From Chitinimonas prasina (GTDB lineage Bacteria; Pseudomonadota; Gammaproteobacteria; Burkholderiales; Chitinimonadaceae): DNA of 64,000 nucleotides. A model generated the notes under the pieces. It was not told the origin of the DNA. It saw only the letters and a program-made list of their open reading frames with translations, and did not search any database. Shown in pieces: positions 1-8,230 of the stretch (positions are counted from its first letter, which is position 1; each line of letters opens with the position of its first letter). Location: the NCBI RefSeq assembly GCF_030160395.1, contig NZ_BSOG01000002.1, positions 1,210,947-1,274,946 on the forward strand, written 5' to 3'. The position numbers and the translations under genes are program-made.

Positions 1-534
1 GGTGCGACACCCCTAGGCTGGCAAGCCATCTGGGATCACAGCCGGCAACAGGCACCACAGATCGCCATGCAGCTCACACCACCCAAGCAGGCTCTAGGTG
101 TCTGGCGCGCCAACAGCATCAACACGGCAGAGCCGCTCAAGCGCTTTGAGCTGCTGTTGGATCGATATACCGGCCAAGGTCTGTATTACGCAGGCTGGGA
201 ACAGCAAACCGCATTCAGCAAGGCAGCGGCTATCGGCATACCATTTCACCGGGGCGATTTCGGTTGGTGGAACCAGGGCTTGCTGCTGTTGTTTGGCCTG
301 GGCGTCGTGTTTTCCCTTGTCTCCGGCTGGGTGATGTACTTCCAGCGTCGCCGTCACGGCGCCAGCGTGCTGCCCAGGCTGCTGCCCGGCAGTTGGCGAG
401 CCTTGCCCATAGCTGCCTGGCCCTTGCTACCCATCCTGATGCTGGGCATGCCCGTACTGGCAGCGTCATCATGTGTCATTGCGCTAATGGAAGGCTGGCT
501 GCATTACCGTGAGCGCGCTGCTATCCGTCAATAA
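1..534 (+). CDS. PepSY-associated membrane protein, C-terminal part
   Basis: The reading frame is open from base 1, so the gene starts upstream of the window; only the last 177 residues are seen. The visible part ends with two membrane segments (around residues 93-113 and 140-160), preceded by a segment resembling the C-terminal end of PepSY_TM proteins (HRGDFGWWNQ followed by a transmembrane helix and a basic QRRRHG turn). Such inner-membrane proteins often accompany siderophore receptors or act in iron reduction; that role is inference here because the upstream context is missing. The stop codon lies inside a perfect hairpin shared with the convergent Lrp gene. Confidence 0.6.
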   Translation, partial: GATPLGWQAIWDHSRQQAPQIAMQLTPPKQALGVWRANSINTAEPLKRFELLLDRYTGQGLYYAGWEQQTAFSKAAAIGIPFHRGDFGWWNQGLLLLFGLGVVFSLVSGWVMYFQRRRHGASVLPRLLPGSWRALPIAAWPLLPILMLGMPVLAASSCVIALMEGWLHYRERAAIRQ

Positions 535-586
535 GAGCCTGTTCACGATCTTTTCGCCGGGGTGAAAAATCGTGAACAGGCTCTTA
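532..586. terminator. Perfect 18-bp palindrome between convergent genes, bidirectional terminator
   Basis: Arms at 532-549 and 569-586 are exact reverse complements (outer sequence TAAGAGCCTGTTCACGAT), with a T-run and an A-run flanking a C/G-rich loop that can extend the stem. The left arm begins with the TAA of the plus-strand gene and the right arm ends with the TAA of the minus-strand Lrp gene. A closely related palindrome lies at 39458-39510, so this is also a dispersed repeat. Confidence 0.8.
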
Positions 587-1060
587 AACCTGCACGGACG
601 ACACTTGCTTCATGCAGCGCAACACAAACATCGAGCGGCTATGGCGTATGCCTGAGATGCGGTAAAGCTTCTCGCGCAGAAAGCGCTCATAGCCAGCCGT
701 GCCGTCGACCGCCACCTTGACCAGGTAGTCGTATTCGCCCGAGACCAGGTAGGCCTCCAGCACTTCGGGCAGCAGCGCCAGCTCCTCGCCGAAGCGGGCC
801 AGTGCATCATCCTCGTGCCTGTCCAGCGTCACTTCCAGTAGTACCGTATCGGCCAAACCCATCTTCTGCTGATCTATCAAGGCCACATAGCCCTGAATAT
901 AACCCTCGTTTTCCAGTTGCCGGGTACGGTTCCAGCACGCCGTGGTAGACAGGCCTACCTGTTCCGCCAGCTCGGCATTGCTGAGCCTGGCATTGCGCTG
1001 TAGCGCACGCAGTATCTTGCGGTCCTGGGCGTCCAGAGGCCGATGTTTGGCAGCCGTCAT
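584..1060 (-). CDS. Lrp/AsnC family transcriptional regulator
   Basis: 158 residues, the normal length of the family. The N-terminal winged helix-turn-helix (LDAQDRKILRALQRNARLSN, residues 9-28, followed by AELAEQVGLSTTACWNRTRQLE) and the C-terminal RAM effector domain (from about residue 70) are both clear. Members bind DNA as dimers/octamers and sense amino acids. It stands alone: the next minus-strand gene upstream is the Tsx-like porin, about 485 bp away, so its targets cannot be read from context. An AT-rich stretch directly upstream (about 1070-1150, with GAATATTC) is a plausible promoter/autoregulatory region. ATG start chosen at 1060. Confidence 0.92.
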   Translation of the reverse strand: MTAAKHRPLDAQDRKILRALQRNARLSNAELAEQVGLSTTACWNRTRQLENEGYIQGYVALIDQQKMGLADTVLLEVTLDRHEDDALARFGEELALLPEVLEAYLVSGEYDYLVKVAVDGTAGYERFLREKLYRISGIRHSRSMFVLRCMKQVSSVQV

Positions 1061-1545
1061 CTTGATTAAGAATCCTGTTCTATATTTGTGAAAATTTCAG
1101 GAATATTCATCAGAATAATACTGGCAATCACACAAAGATAGAAAGCCTATTCACCACCGGCCTAGGTATATTTTCCCTCACGCTTTCGTGTCTGGGCGGT
1201 GATGTTGGCCACAAGCCAGGCAGAATAACCGCGCCACCACAATACGGCGGCCGGTACGCAATGCCGCGCTCCACAGGGTGCGGACAGGGGGCAAGCGGGG
1301 TGCGACTGGCACCTTCAATGCGTCCACCTGGCACGAGGCGAACCCTGTAAAAACCTGCTGTCGTTGAAAAACCGAACGGCAGCGGATTGCCGAGGGTGAT
1401 TCAAACAGGAGAGAGCCTGCTGGTTCAGGCTACGCTGACGTCCAGCGCCAGGTTTGCCCTGGCGCCTGCTCATTCCGCCACCATCCATGACATGAGTTCA
1501 TTGCAGGCACTACCAGCCTGCTTAGGTGACGGCAACCACACCGTC
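1061..1545. other. Gene-free interval upstream of lrp
   Basis: About 485 bp. The first 90 bp are AT-rich and probably hold the lrp promoter. The rest has no convincing gene: short ORFs here have no family resemblance. The part at 1399-1501 is a copy of the dispersed element described under repeats. Confidence 0.6.
1399..1501 (-). repeat. Dispersed ~105-bp element, copy 1 (inverted)
   Basis: Read on the minus strand this matches the direct repeats at 16873-16980 and 17057-17164: GAGCAGGCGCCAGGG, then CCTGGCGCTG, AGCCTGAACC, GGCTCTC and TTGAATC occur in the same order and spacing. The core CAGGCGCCAGGG...CCTGGCGC is itself near-palindromic. It is more diverged than the copies at 17 kb. Confidence 0.75.
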
Positions 1546-2370
1546 CTAGAAATGAAACTCCAGCAGCAGTTGCGGCACCTTGGCCTCCGTACCATTCCCA
1601 GGCCGGTTGCCGAACTTGTTGCGCCAGTACTGGTAGCCCACACCTGTCCAGAGCTGGTTCTTTTTGCCATATAGTTTGCTGACATCCGCCAGCAGCGCAG
1701 ACTCCAGCAATGTTTCCGGCTCGGTCTGCACGTCAAAGCCATCCTTGCCCTTCTCGCCTATATAGTTGGCAAAGCCCTTGAACTTGAGCGGCACGCTGGT
1801 ATTGATGGGGAAACTCCAGGCTGTGCTGACGCCCCAGGTCGAATCGAAATTCACTCGGCGTCCTACTATGCCGTTGTTATTGCGCTCCTTCATGAAGAGC
1901 AGCGACACATCCCAAAAGCCCGGCACATCGAAACGCAGCTTGGGGCCGGTCACAAACAGCTTTTTGCGTGGCGCAAACCGGGTGTCCTTGGTATTGAGGT
2001 CTATCCCAGTCATCCAGCCGACATCGCGTACCGGGCCAAACTTCACCGGCTGCCCACGTATGGCCGAGAAACTCAAGGTATTGCGATAGGCCAGATACGC
2101 CTCACGTGCGCCGCCGCCATTGCGGGCGGGATCGTCGGCGTCGGAGAACAGCAGGTCCAGGTTCACGAAATTATCGCCATAGGCAAAGCCACCCACATAC
2201 TGAAGCTGCACGATGCGCTTGCTTATATCCTTGGGGTTGCCGGGCTCGGCATAATCGGTACCGTAGCGCATGCCGACAAAGGGATCGGACCAGCTGGCCG
2301 CCGCCACCGTCCCACAAACCAGGGCCAGCCAGCTCACCCTTGCCGCGCTGCTCAGATAGATGTGTCGCAT
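1546..2370 (-). CDS. Tsx/OmpK-like outer membrane channel protein
   Basis: 274 residues. A Sec signal peptide (MRHIYLSSAARVSWLALVCG, cleavage likely after TVAAA) is followed by alternating beta-strand pattern and a C-terminal ...LLLEFHF with terminal Phe, the mark of outer-membrane beta-barrels recognised by BAM. Internal sequence (WSDPFVGMRYGTDYAEPGNP, FAYGDNFVNLDLLFSD) resembles the nucleoside-specific channel family (Tsx/OmpK). The start at 2370 has AGGAG six bases upstream. Transported substrate is inferred from the family only. Transcribed divergently from aroA. Confidence 0.75.
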   Translation of the reverse strand: MRHIYLSSAARVSWLALVCGTVAAASWSDPFVGMRYGTDYAEPGNPKDISKRIVQLQYVGGFAYGDNFVNLDLLFSDADDPARNGGGAREAYLAYRNTLSFSAIRGQPVKFGPVRDVGWMTGIDLNTKDTRFAPRKKLFVTGPKLRFDVPGFWDVSLLFMKERNNNGIVGRRVNFDSTWGVSTAWSFPINTSVPLKFKGFANYIGEKGKDGFDVQTEPETLLESALLADVSKLYGKKNQLWTGVGYQYWRNKFGNRPGNGTEAKVPQLLLEFHF

Positions 2371-2571
2371 GGCCTGCTCCTGTGTCTAGGCTTGAATACC
2401 CACTATAGGTGACGCTGGAAAAGCTACCGCACGGCAGCACCGCCCTCCTCTCCACGCCCATCCCTTATGGCCAAGGCAACTCACTGCCGCGAACGTCAGC
2501 TTTCCAGCACAGCCCACCCCGGCTACACTCGGCAGTCCCTTCTGCACCGCAACATTTTTATTCGGCCGCCC

Positions 2572-3882
2572 ATGGAACATCTCGATCTCGCCCCCAGCAC
2601 TGCCACCGCCGGTACGGTACGCCTGCCAGGCTCCAAGAGCATTTCCAACCGCACCCTCTTGCTGGCTGCGCTCAGCGAGGGCAGCACCGAGGTGCGCGGC
2701 CTGCTCGACTCGGACGATACCCGCCGCATGCTGGAGGCACTGACCAGCCTGGGCGTGCACTGGACGCAAACCGGCGAGCGTGCCTATCGGGTGGAAGGCG
2801 TGGGGGGCAAGTTTCCCAACCACCAAGCCGATCTGTTCCTGGGCAATGCCGGCACGGCCTTCCGTCCGCTGACTGCTGCGCTGGCGCTGATGCAGGGCCA
2901 CTACCAGCTGAGCGGCGTGCCGCGCATGCACGAGCGCCCCATAGGCGATCTGGTAGACGCGCTGCGCGAGCTGGGCGCGCAAATCGACTACCTGGGTACG
3001 GAAGGCTACCCGCCGCTGGCCATCAAGCCCTGGCAGAATCAGCACAATGAGCGCCCTGGCCTGCGTACCCGCGTGCGCGGGGATGTGTCCAGCCAGTTCC
3101 TCACAGCCCTGCTGATGGCCCTGCCATTGAGCGGCGAAGATGCCTTGATCGAAGTCACCGGCGAACTGATTTCCAAGCCTTATATCGAGATCACCCTCAA
3201 CCTGATGCGCCGCTTTGGCCTGCATGTGGAACGCCGTGGCTGGAGCGAATTCCACCTGCCTGCCGGACAGTCCTACCACTCGCCCGGCTTGATCCATGTC
3301 GAGGGTGACGCCAGCTCTGCCTCCTACTTTCTGGCAGCTGGCGCCCTCGGTGGTGGCCCGGTGCGGGTGGAAGGCGTAGGGGCGGACTCTATCCAGGGTG
3401 ACGTCAAGTTTGCCGATACCCTGGCACAGATGGGCGCGCTGATTGCGCTGGGCGAGGACTGGATAGAATCCAGCGGCCCAGTCGCCGCCCGTGGCGGCAA
3501 GCTGCGCGCCATCGACGCCGATCTCAACCATATCCCCGATGCGGCCATGACCATTGCCGTGCTGGCATTGTTTGCCGATGGCACCACCACCATACGCAAT
3601 GTCGCCAGCTGGCGCGTGAAGGAAACCGATCGGCTCAGCGCCATGGCGACCGAACTGCGCAAGGTGGGCGCCACGGTGGAAGAAGGCGCCGATTACCTGC
3701 GCATCACCCCACCGGCCGTGCTCACACCCCATGCCGTCATTGATACCTACGACGACCACCGCATGGCCATGTGCTTCTCGCTGGTGGCCGTGGGCGGCAC
3801 ACCCATACGCATCAACGACCCGCGCTGCGTGGGCAAGACCTTCCCCGAATACTTCGACGTGCTCGCTACCGTATCCCGATGA
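2572..3882 (+). CDS. aroA: 3-phosphoshikimate 1-carboxyvinyltransferase (EPSP synthase)
   Basis: Sixth step of the shikimate pathway: joins phosphoenolpyruvate to shikimate-3-phosphate. 436 residues from ATG 2572, the usual length; the frame is open further upstream to 2467, but the family N-terminus (short leader then PGSKSISNR at residues 19-27) fits the inner ATG. Other signatures are [37 protein letters not shown] and [11 protein letters not shown]. In many betaproteobacteria aroA sits directly before cmk-rpsA; here those genes are about 35 kb away on the other strand. Confidence 0.97.
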   Translation: MEHLDLAPSTATAGTVRLPGSKSISNRTLLLAALSEGSTEVRGLLDSDDTRRMLEALTSLGVHWTQTGERAYRVEGVGGKFPNHQADLFLGNAGTAFRPLTAALALMQGHYQLSGVPRMHERPIGDLVDALRELGAQIDYLGTEGYPPLAIKPWQNQHNERPGLRTRVRGDVSSQFLTALLMALPLSGEDALIEVTGELISKPYIEITLNLMRRFGLHVERRGWSEFHLPAGQSYHSPGLIHVEGDASSASYFLAAGALGGGPVRVEGVGADSIQGDVKFADTLAQMGALIALGEDWIESSGPVAARGGKLRAIDADLNHIPDAAMTIAVLALFADGTTTIRNVASWRVKETDRLSAMATELRKVGATVEEGADYLRITPPAVLTPHAVIDTYDDHRMAMCFSLVAVGGTPIRINDPRCVGKTFPEYFDVLATVSR

Positions 3883-3883
3883 T

Positions 3884-3912
3884 TTGGTCGGCCTACCGCC
3901 AGCCGGTACAAT
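3884..3912 (+). promoter_or_regulatory. Candidate sigma-70 promoter for argS
   Basis: TTGGTC at 3884-3889 and TACAAT at 3907-3912 with a 17-bp spacer, beginning just after the aroA stop. It would give a leader of about 150 nt before argS that contains a C/G-rich inverted repeat (CCTCTC...GAGAGG, about 3936-3955). The -10 is good; the -35 matches only in its first three bases. Confidence 0.45.
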
Positions 3913-4066
3913 AGCGCCCAATGCAGGCTGCCTATCCTCTCTCCTCCGGGAGAGGGCTGTGTGAGGGGATGCCGCCTGCCACCCAGACTGTTTCCCTATT
4001 TTCCCAGGTCGCGCCGCCTGCCCTCTCCCGGCAGGCTTGGTCGCCGGCCTGGATGGCACAACTGAT

Positions 4067-5782
4067 ATGTCTCTGCTTCCCCTACTGAATCAACGCTTTG
4101 CTGCTGCCCTTGCGGCGGTAGGCGCACCCGACGCCCAGGCATTGGTGCAATTGGCTGGCCGCCCCGAGTTTGGCGACTACCAGATGAATGGCGTGATGGG
4201 TGCCGCCAAGGCACTCAAGCTCAATCCGCGGGAGCTGGCCCAGAAGGTCATAGACAGTGTGGATCTGGCCGGTATCGCCGCCAGCCTCGAGATAGCAGGG
4301 CCTGGCTTCATCAATATCAAGCTCGATGACGGCTTCCTGGCCCAGCGGATCGAAACCGCCCTGACCGACCCCAAGCTGGGCGTCGATGCCCTGCCTCGCC
4401 AACGGGTGATGGTGGAGTACTCTTCGGTCAACCTGGCCAAGGAGATGCATATTGGTCACCTGCGTGGCGGCATCATTGGCGACGCGCTTGCCCGCATCAA
4501 TGGTTTCGTCGGCCAGGATGTGATACGGCAAAACCATGTGGGCGACTGGGGCACCCAGTTCGGCATGCTGGTGGCCTTTATGGTGGAATCGCGCAAGGCG
4601 GGCGAGGCGGAATACGCGCTCAAGGATCTCGATACGTTCTACAAGGCATCCAAGAAGCGCTTTGACGAAGACCCTGCTTTTGCTGATCTGGCCCGTGACT
4701 ATGTGGTCAAGCTGCAAGGTGGCGATGCCGAAGTGCTGGCGCTGTGGCGGCAGTTCGTGGAGCTGTCGCTGGCACACTGCAACGATATCTACCAAAAGCT
4801 GGGCCTGCTGCTCAACGATGGCGATGTCCGTGGTGAAAGCTTCTACAACAATGACCTGCCGGTGCTGGTGGACGAACTGCGGCAGCAGGGCCTGCTGACT
4901 GAAGACCAGGGCGCCCAGGTGGTGTTCCTGGACGAGTTCAAGAACAAGGAAGGCGATCCGGCGGCCTATATCGTGCAGAAGCAAGGTGGCGGCTACCTTT
5001 ACGCCACCACCGACCTGGGCGCCATCCGTTTCCGTGCCCGCGAGCTCAAGCTCGATCGCTGCCTTTATGTGGTGGACGCACGCCAGGCCCTGCATTTCCA
5101 GCAGTTGTTCACAGTGGCGCGCAAGGCCGGCTTCGCGCCTGCCAGCCTGCAACTGGAACACGTGGCTCACGGCACCATCATGGGCGCCGACGGCAAGCCA
5201 TTGAAGACTCGCGCAGGCGAGAACATCAAGCTGGTAGACCTGCTGGACGAAGCCATAGAGCGCGCCTACCAACTGGTCAGCGACAAGAATCCCGAGCTTG
5301 AAGAGTCAACCCGCCGCGATATCGCCAAAGCGGTTGGCATTGGTGCACTCAAGTATGCTGATCTGTCGAAGAACCGTACCACCGACTACATCTTCGACTG
5401 GGACACCATGCTCTCATTCGAGGGCAACTCAGCGCCATACCTGCAGTATGCCTATACACGCGTCCGTAGCATCTTCCGTAAAGCAAGTGATATTGATGCC
5501 AATACAGCAGTGCACTTAACCAATCCGGTAGAACATGCACTGGCGCTTGAACTGGCGCGCTTTGCAGACGTCGTACATCAGGTAGCCCGCGACAGCCAGC
5601 CGCATTTCCTCTGCGCCTACCTGTACAACGTGGCCACCGCCTTCTCGCGCTTCTTCGAGGCCTGCCCGGTGATACAGGACGGCCAGACCAATGCCTCCCG
5701 CCTCAAGATCTGCGACCTGACCGCCAAGGTGCTGGCACAAGGCCTGGGCTTGCTGGGCATTGCCGTGCTGGAGGCCATGTAA
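4067..5782 (+). CDS. argS: Arginyl-tRNA synthetase
   Basis: Class I aminoacyl-tRNA synthetase charging tRNA-Arg. 571 residues from ATG 4067; the frame extends to 4037, but MSLLPLLNQRF fits the family N-terminus. Visible: the N-terminal Add1-type tRNA-binding domain (FGDYQMNGVMGAAK), the ATP-binding HIGH motif at residues 128-131 (EMHIGHLRG), the degenerate KMSKS region (GKPLKTRAGENIKL) and the C-terminal DALR anticodon-binding helices ending LLGIAVLEAM. A short stretch around 5461-5520 is clearly poorer in GC than the rest and uses TTA. Followed by a strong terminator. Confidence 0.97.
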   Translation: MSLLPLLNQRFAAALAAVGAPDAQALVQLAGRPEFGDYQMNGVMGAAKALKLNPRELAQKVIDSVDLAGIAASLEIAGPGFINIKLDDGFLAQRIETALTDPKLGVDALPRQRVMVEYSSVNLAKEMHIGHLRGGIIGDALARINGFVGQDVIRQNHVGDWGTQFGMLVAFMVESRKAGEAEYALKDLDTFYKASKKRFDEDPAFADLARDYVVKLQGGDAEVLALWRQFVELSLAHCNDIYQKLGLLLNDGDVRGESFYNNDLPVLVDELRQQGLLTEDQGAQVVFLDEFKNKEGDPAAYIVQKQGGGYLYATTDLGAIRFRARELKLDRCLYVVDARQALHFQQLFTVARKAGFAPASLQLEHVAHGTIMGADGKPLKTRAGENIKLVDLLDEAIERAYQLVSDKNPELEESTRRDIAKAVGIGALKYADLSKNRTTDYIFDWDTMLSFEGNSAPYLQYAYTRVRSIFRKASDIDANTAVHLTNPVEHALALELARFADVVHQVARDSQPHFLCAYLYNVATAFSRFFEACPVIQDGQTNASRLKICDLTAKVLAQGLGLLGIAVLEAM

Positions 5783-5830
5783 GGCGCACCTGGCCGTACC
5801 TGATAGCGCAATACCCGCGCACAACAAAAG

Positions 5831-5855
5831 AACCGCCGGCTATGGCGGTTTTTTT
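5831..5855 (+). terminator. Rho-independent terminator after argS
   Basis: Stem AACCGCC (5831-5837) pairs with GGCGGTT (5844-5850), six-base loop, then a T-run to 5855. Confidence 0.9.
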
Positions 5856-5949
5856 GCGTGATGCTGGGAAGCCTATCGGGATGCCAGCCACCTCAGCATC
5901 CCGACGAGCGATTCGGTATTGAGGTGTAAGCAACGCCCCGCAGGCCCCA

Positions 5950-6738
5950 TCATGCGGTAGGCGCACTCTGCAGCGTTGCCGGCTGTTCGCTGGTGTCGGT
6001 CAGTATCTGTATGGTCACCCGCCGATTGCGCGAGCGTCCGGCAGCGTTCTCATTGGGTTCCACGGGGCGGTTCTCGCCAAAGCCCAGCGCCACCAGCCGC
6101 GATGCTGCGACGCCACTGGCCTCGAACAGGCGCACCACCGTTCCGGCGCGTGCTGCGGACAGCTCCCAGTTGGAGGGAAACTGCGGCGAGGCAATGGGGA
6201 CGTTATCGGTATGGCCTTCGATCTGGATCAGGTTCTTGCCCTGTGCCAGCTTCTGCGCAATGGTTCGTAGCGAACCACTGGCCGTGGTCTCCAGCGTGGC
6301 CGAGCCCACAGGAAACAGCAGGTTGGCGTTCACATCGATGGCTACCCCGCGCTTGTTCTCGCTGATGCGTATCTGGCCGTCATCAATCATGGGGGCCAGC
6401 GCCTCCTTCAGCTCGGACTGAATTTCCTTCATGGCCGCCGCCTTCTCGGCCTGCTCCTGCAGCAGTTTCTGTGCCTCGCGCCGTTCCTTGAATGGCAGGG
6501 CGATCACATTCTGGTTGTTGCCATTGGGATCGCTTTTCAGCAGCGCATTGCTGGAGGTATCAGGCTTGCTAAAGGCCACGGTCAGCGAATCGGACAATAC
6601 CTTGTACTTGCCCTCGTTGACCTGCGAGATGGCGTACATCACCACAAAGAAGGCAAACAACAGGGTAATGAAGTCGGCGTACGACACCAGCCAGCGCTCG
6701 TGGTTGTCGTGGTCCTCGTGCTTACGCTTGCGCGCCAT
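5950..6738 (-). CDS. motD: Flagellar motor stator protein of the MotD type
   Basis: 262 residues from ATG 6738. One N-terminal membrane helix carries the proton-binding Asp (residue 22, in VSYADFITLLFAF), followed by a plug/coiled-coil region (KERREAQKLLQEQAEKAAAMK) and a C-terminal OmpA-like peptidoglycan-binding domain (IQIEGHTDNVPI ... NWELSAARAGTVVRLF). The start MARKRKHEDHDNHERW matches MotD rather than MotB. A B-type subunit needs an A-type partner (MotA/MotC); none is adjacent, since sppA is directly upstream (89 bp), so the partner must lie elsewhere. Confidence 0.88.
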   Translation of the reverse strand: MARKRKHEDHDNHERWLVSYADFITLLFAFFVVMYAISQVNEGKYKVLSDSLTVAFSKPDTSSNALLKSDPNGNNQNVIALPFKERREAQKLLQEQAEKAAAMKEIQSELKEALAPMIDDGQIRISENKRGVAIDVNANLLFPVGSATLETTASGSLRTIAQKLAQGKNLIQIEGHTDNVPIASPQFPSNWELSAARAGTVVRLFEASGVAASRLVALGFGENRPVEPNENAAGRSRNRRVTIQILTDTSEQPATLQSAPTA

Positions 6739-6827
6739 TGTTTTCATCCCTGGAGACAGCAACGGCCCGAACTACCGGGCCGTGCCTTGAACCGATCAAC
6801 CGTACACCGGATAGATATCGGCCAGTC

Positions 6828-7775
6828 TTACTTTAGCTTGAGTTCCATAAAGCTGCCCAGCTGGGCGCCAGCAGAAGCGCCGATGGAACGGGCAAAGCGT
6901 TGTGCCCAATCCTCGCGCGGGGTGAAGTCGACAATCTCCTCGGCCTTGACCACGTCACGCGCCACGCTCTCGGCATTGCCGTAACCATCGGCCAGGCCAA
7001 GGGCCACGCTCTTCTCGCCACTCCACACCAGGCCGGAGAACATGTCAGGCGTCTCTTTCAGGCGCTTGCCACGGCCGGTACGCACCACGTCGATGAACTG
7101 CTGGTGGATTTCGCCCAGCATCTGCTTGGCGTATTCGGTTTGCGTAGCCGATTGCGGCGAGAAGGGATCCAGGAAACCCTTGTTATCACCCGCCGTCAGC
7201 AGCCGACGCTCCACACCCAGCTTCTCCATGGCACCGGTAAAGCCAAAGCCATCCATCAGCACGCCGATCGAGCCCACCAAGCTAGCCTTGTCGACATAGA
7301 TCTTGTCGCCGGCCACCGCCACATAGTAACCACCCGAGGCGCAGATATCGTCCACCACCACATACAGCGGTGTATTGGGGTGCAGCTTGCGCTGGCGCTT
7401 GATCTCATCGTTGATCTGCCCTGCCTGCACCGGGCTGCCGCCGGGGCTGTTGATACGCAGTATCACGCCCTTGGTATTCTTGTCCTTGAAGGCATTGCGC
7501 AAGCCCTCGTTGATGGTGTCAGCGTTGGCGCCCTCGCCCGCGGCGATCACGCCGGTCAGGTCAACCAGCGCGGTATGCGGGCCGGTAGTGGTGCCTTCAG
7601 GGGCTTCGCCATGGCGCCAGGTCACGATGATGGCCAGCACCAGGAACAACCAGGCAAAGCCGGCAAACTTGAAGAAGATGCTCCAGTTACGGCTCTTGCG
7701 CTGTTCCTTCAGCGTCGTCATGACCAGGCGCTCCAGCACCTGACGTTCCCAGTTCGGGTTTTCTTGCTCGCTCAT
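6828..7775 (-). CDS. sppA: Signal peptide peptidase SppA, S49 family
   Basis: Membrane-bound serine protease that degrades cleaved signal peptides. 315 residues from ATG 7775, chosen because AGAGGA lies just upstream. A single membrane helix (about residues 34-52) is followed by one S49 domain: NSPGGS oxyanion region (109-114), nucleophile Ser147 in CASGGYY, and DKASLVGSIGVLM (163-174) carrying the probable catalytic Lys. This is the short, single-domain form, not the 600-residue double form of enterobacteria. Downstream member of the rluC-HAD-Rieske-sppA run. Confidence 0.95.
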   Translation of the reverse strand: MSEQENPNWERQVLERLVMTTLKEQRKSRNWSIFFKFAGFAWLFLVLAIIVTWRHGEAPEGTTTGPHTALVDLTGVIAAGEGANADTINEGLRNAFKDKNTKGVILRINSPGGSPVQAGQINDEIKRQRKLHPNTPLYVVVDDICASGGYYVAVAGDKIYVDKASLVGSIGVLMDGFGFTGAMEKLGVERRLLTAGDNKGFLDPFSPQSATQTEYAKQMLGEIHQQFIDVVRTGRGKRLKETPDMFSGLVWSGEKSVALGLADGYGNAESVARDVVKAEEIVDFTPREDWAQRFARSIGASAGAQLGSFMELKLK

Positions 7776-7846
7776 AATTTCCTCTGTTACCAATCACACC
7801 AGACAGCGCTTGCCATCCGGCCAGTCAATTATCTTGGGATAGCGGC

Positions 7847-8230
7847 TCAGCGCCAGCCATCCTGTTCAGTTCGGGCATCCGGCAGAAAGAATACCTCGCC
7901 GCCCTCCTCCACTAGCACCAGCTTGGTCAGCCGCGCGCCCTTGCATGGCCCCCCCAGGCATAGCCCGGTATCAGGCCTATAGTATGCGCCGTGGGTAGCG
8001 CAGATCAAATACGAACGGCTCAGGTCAAAGAAGTCGCCTTCATTGAAATCCAGCTCTACCGGTATGTGGGCGCAGGCGTTCAGGTAGCCCTGCACCTTGC
8101 CATGCCAGCGCACCACGAACCCCGGTGCCGGCACGCCGGCCCACTCGGCCTGAAAGCGCTTACCCAAGCCACTGTCGGGCAGCTCTTCGCTGGCGCAGAT
8201 ACGCCACTTGCGCCCAGCATAATCAGCCAT
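7847..8230 (-). CDS. Rieske [2Fe-2S] ferredoxin-like protein
   Basis: 127 residues. Cluster ligands are visible as Cys53-x-His55 (ACAHIP) and Cys77-x2-His80 (ICATHGAYY), with the extra cysteines Cys91 and Cys96 (GLCLGGPCKG) that often bridge the loops. No membrane segment or oxygenase catalytic domain, so it is a soluble electron carrier of unknown partner. ATG 8230 overlaps the end of the HAD gene by eight bases, implying translational coupling; a longer frame upstream lies wholly within the HAD gene and is not used. Confidence 0.85.
   Translation of the reverse strand: MADYAGRKWRICASEELPDSGLGKRFQAEWAGVPAPGFVVRWHGKVQGYLNACAHIPVELDFNEGDFFDLSRSYLICATHGAYYRPDTGLCLGGPCKGARLTKLVLVEEGGEVFFLPDARTEQDGWR

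Noticed and set aside
2386-4059. 557-codon minus-strand frame opposite aroA
   Set aside because: Shadow of aroA; His/Gly/Ala-rich sequence without domains.
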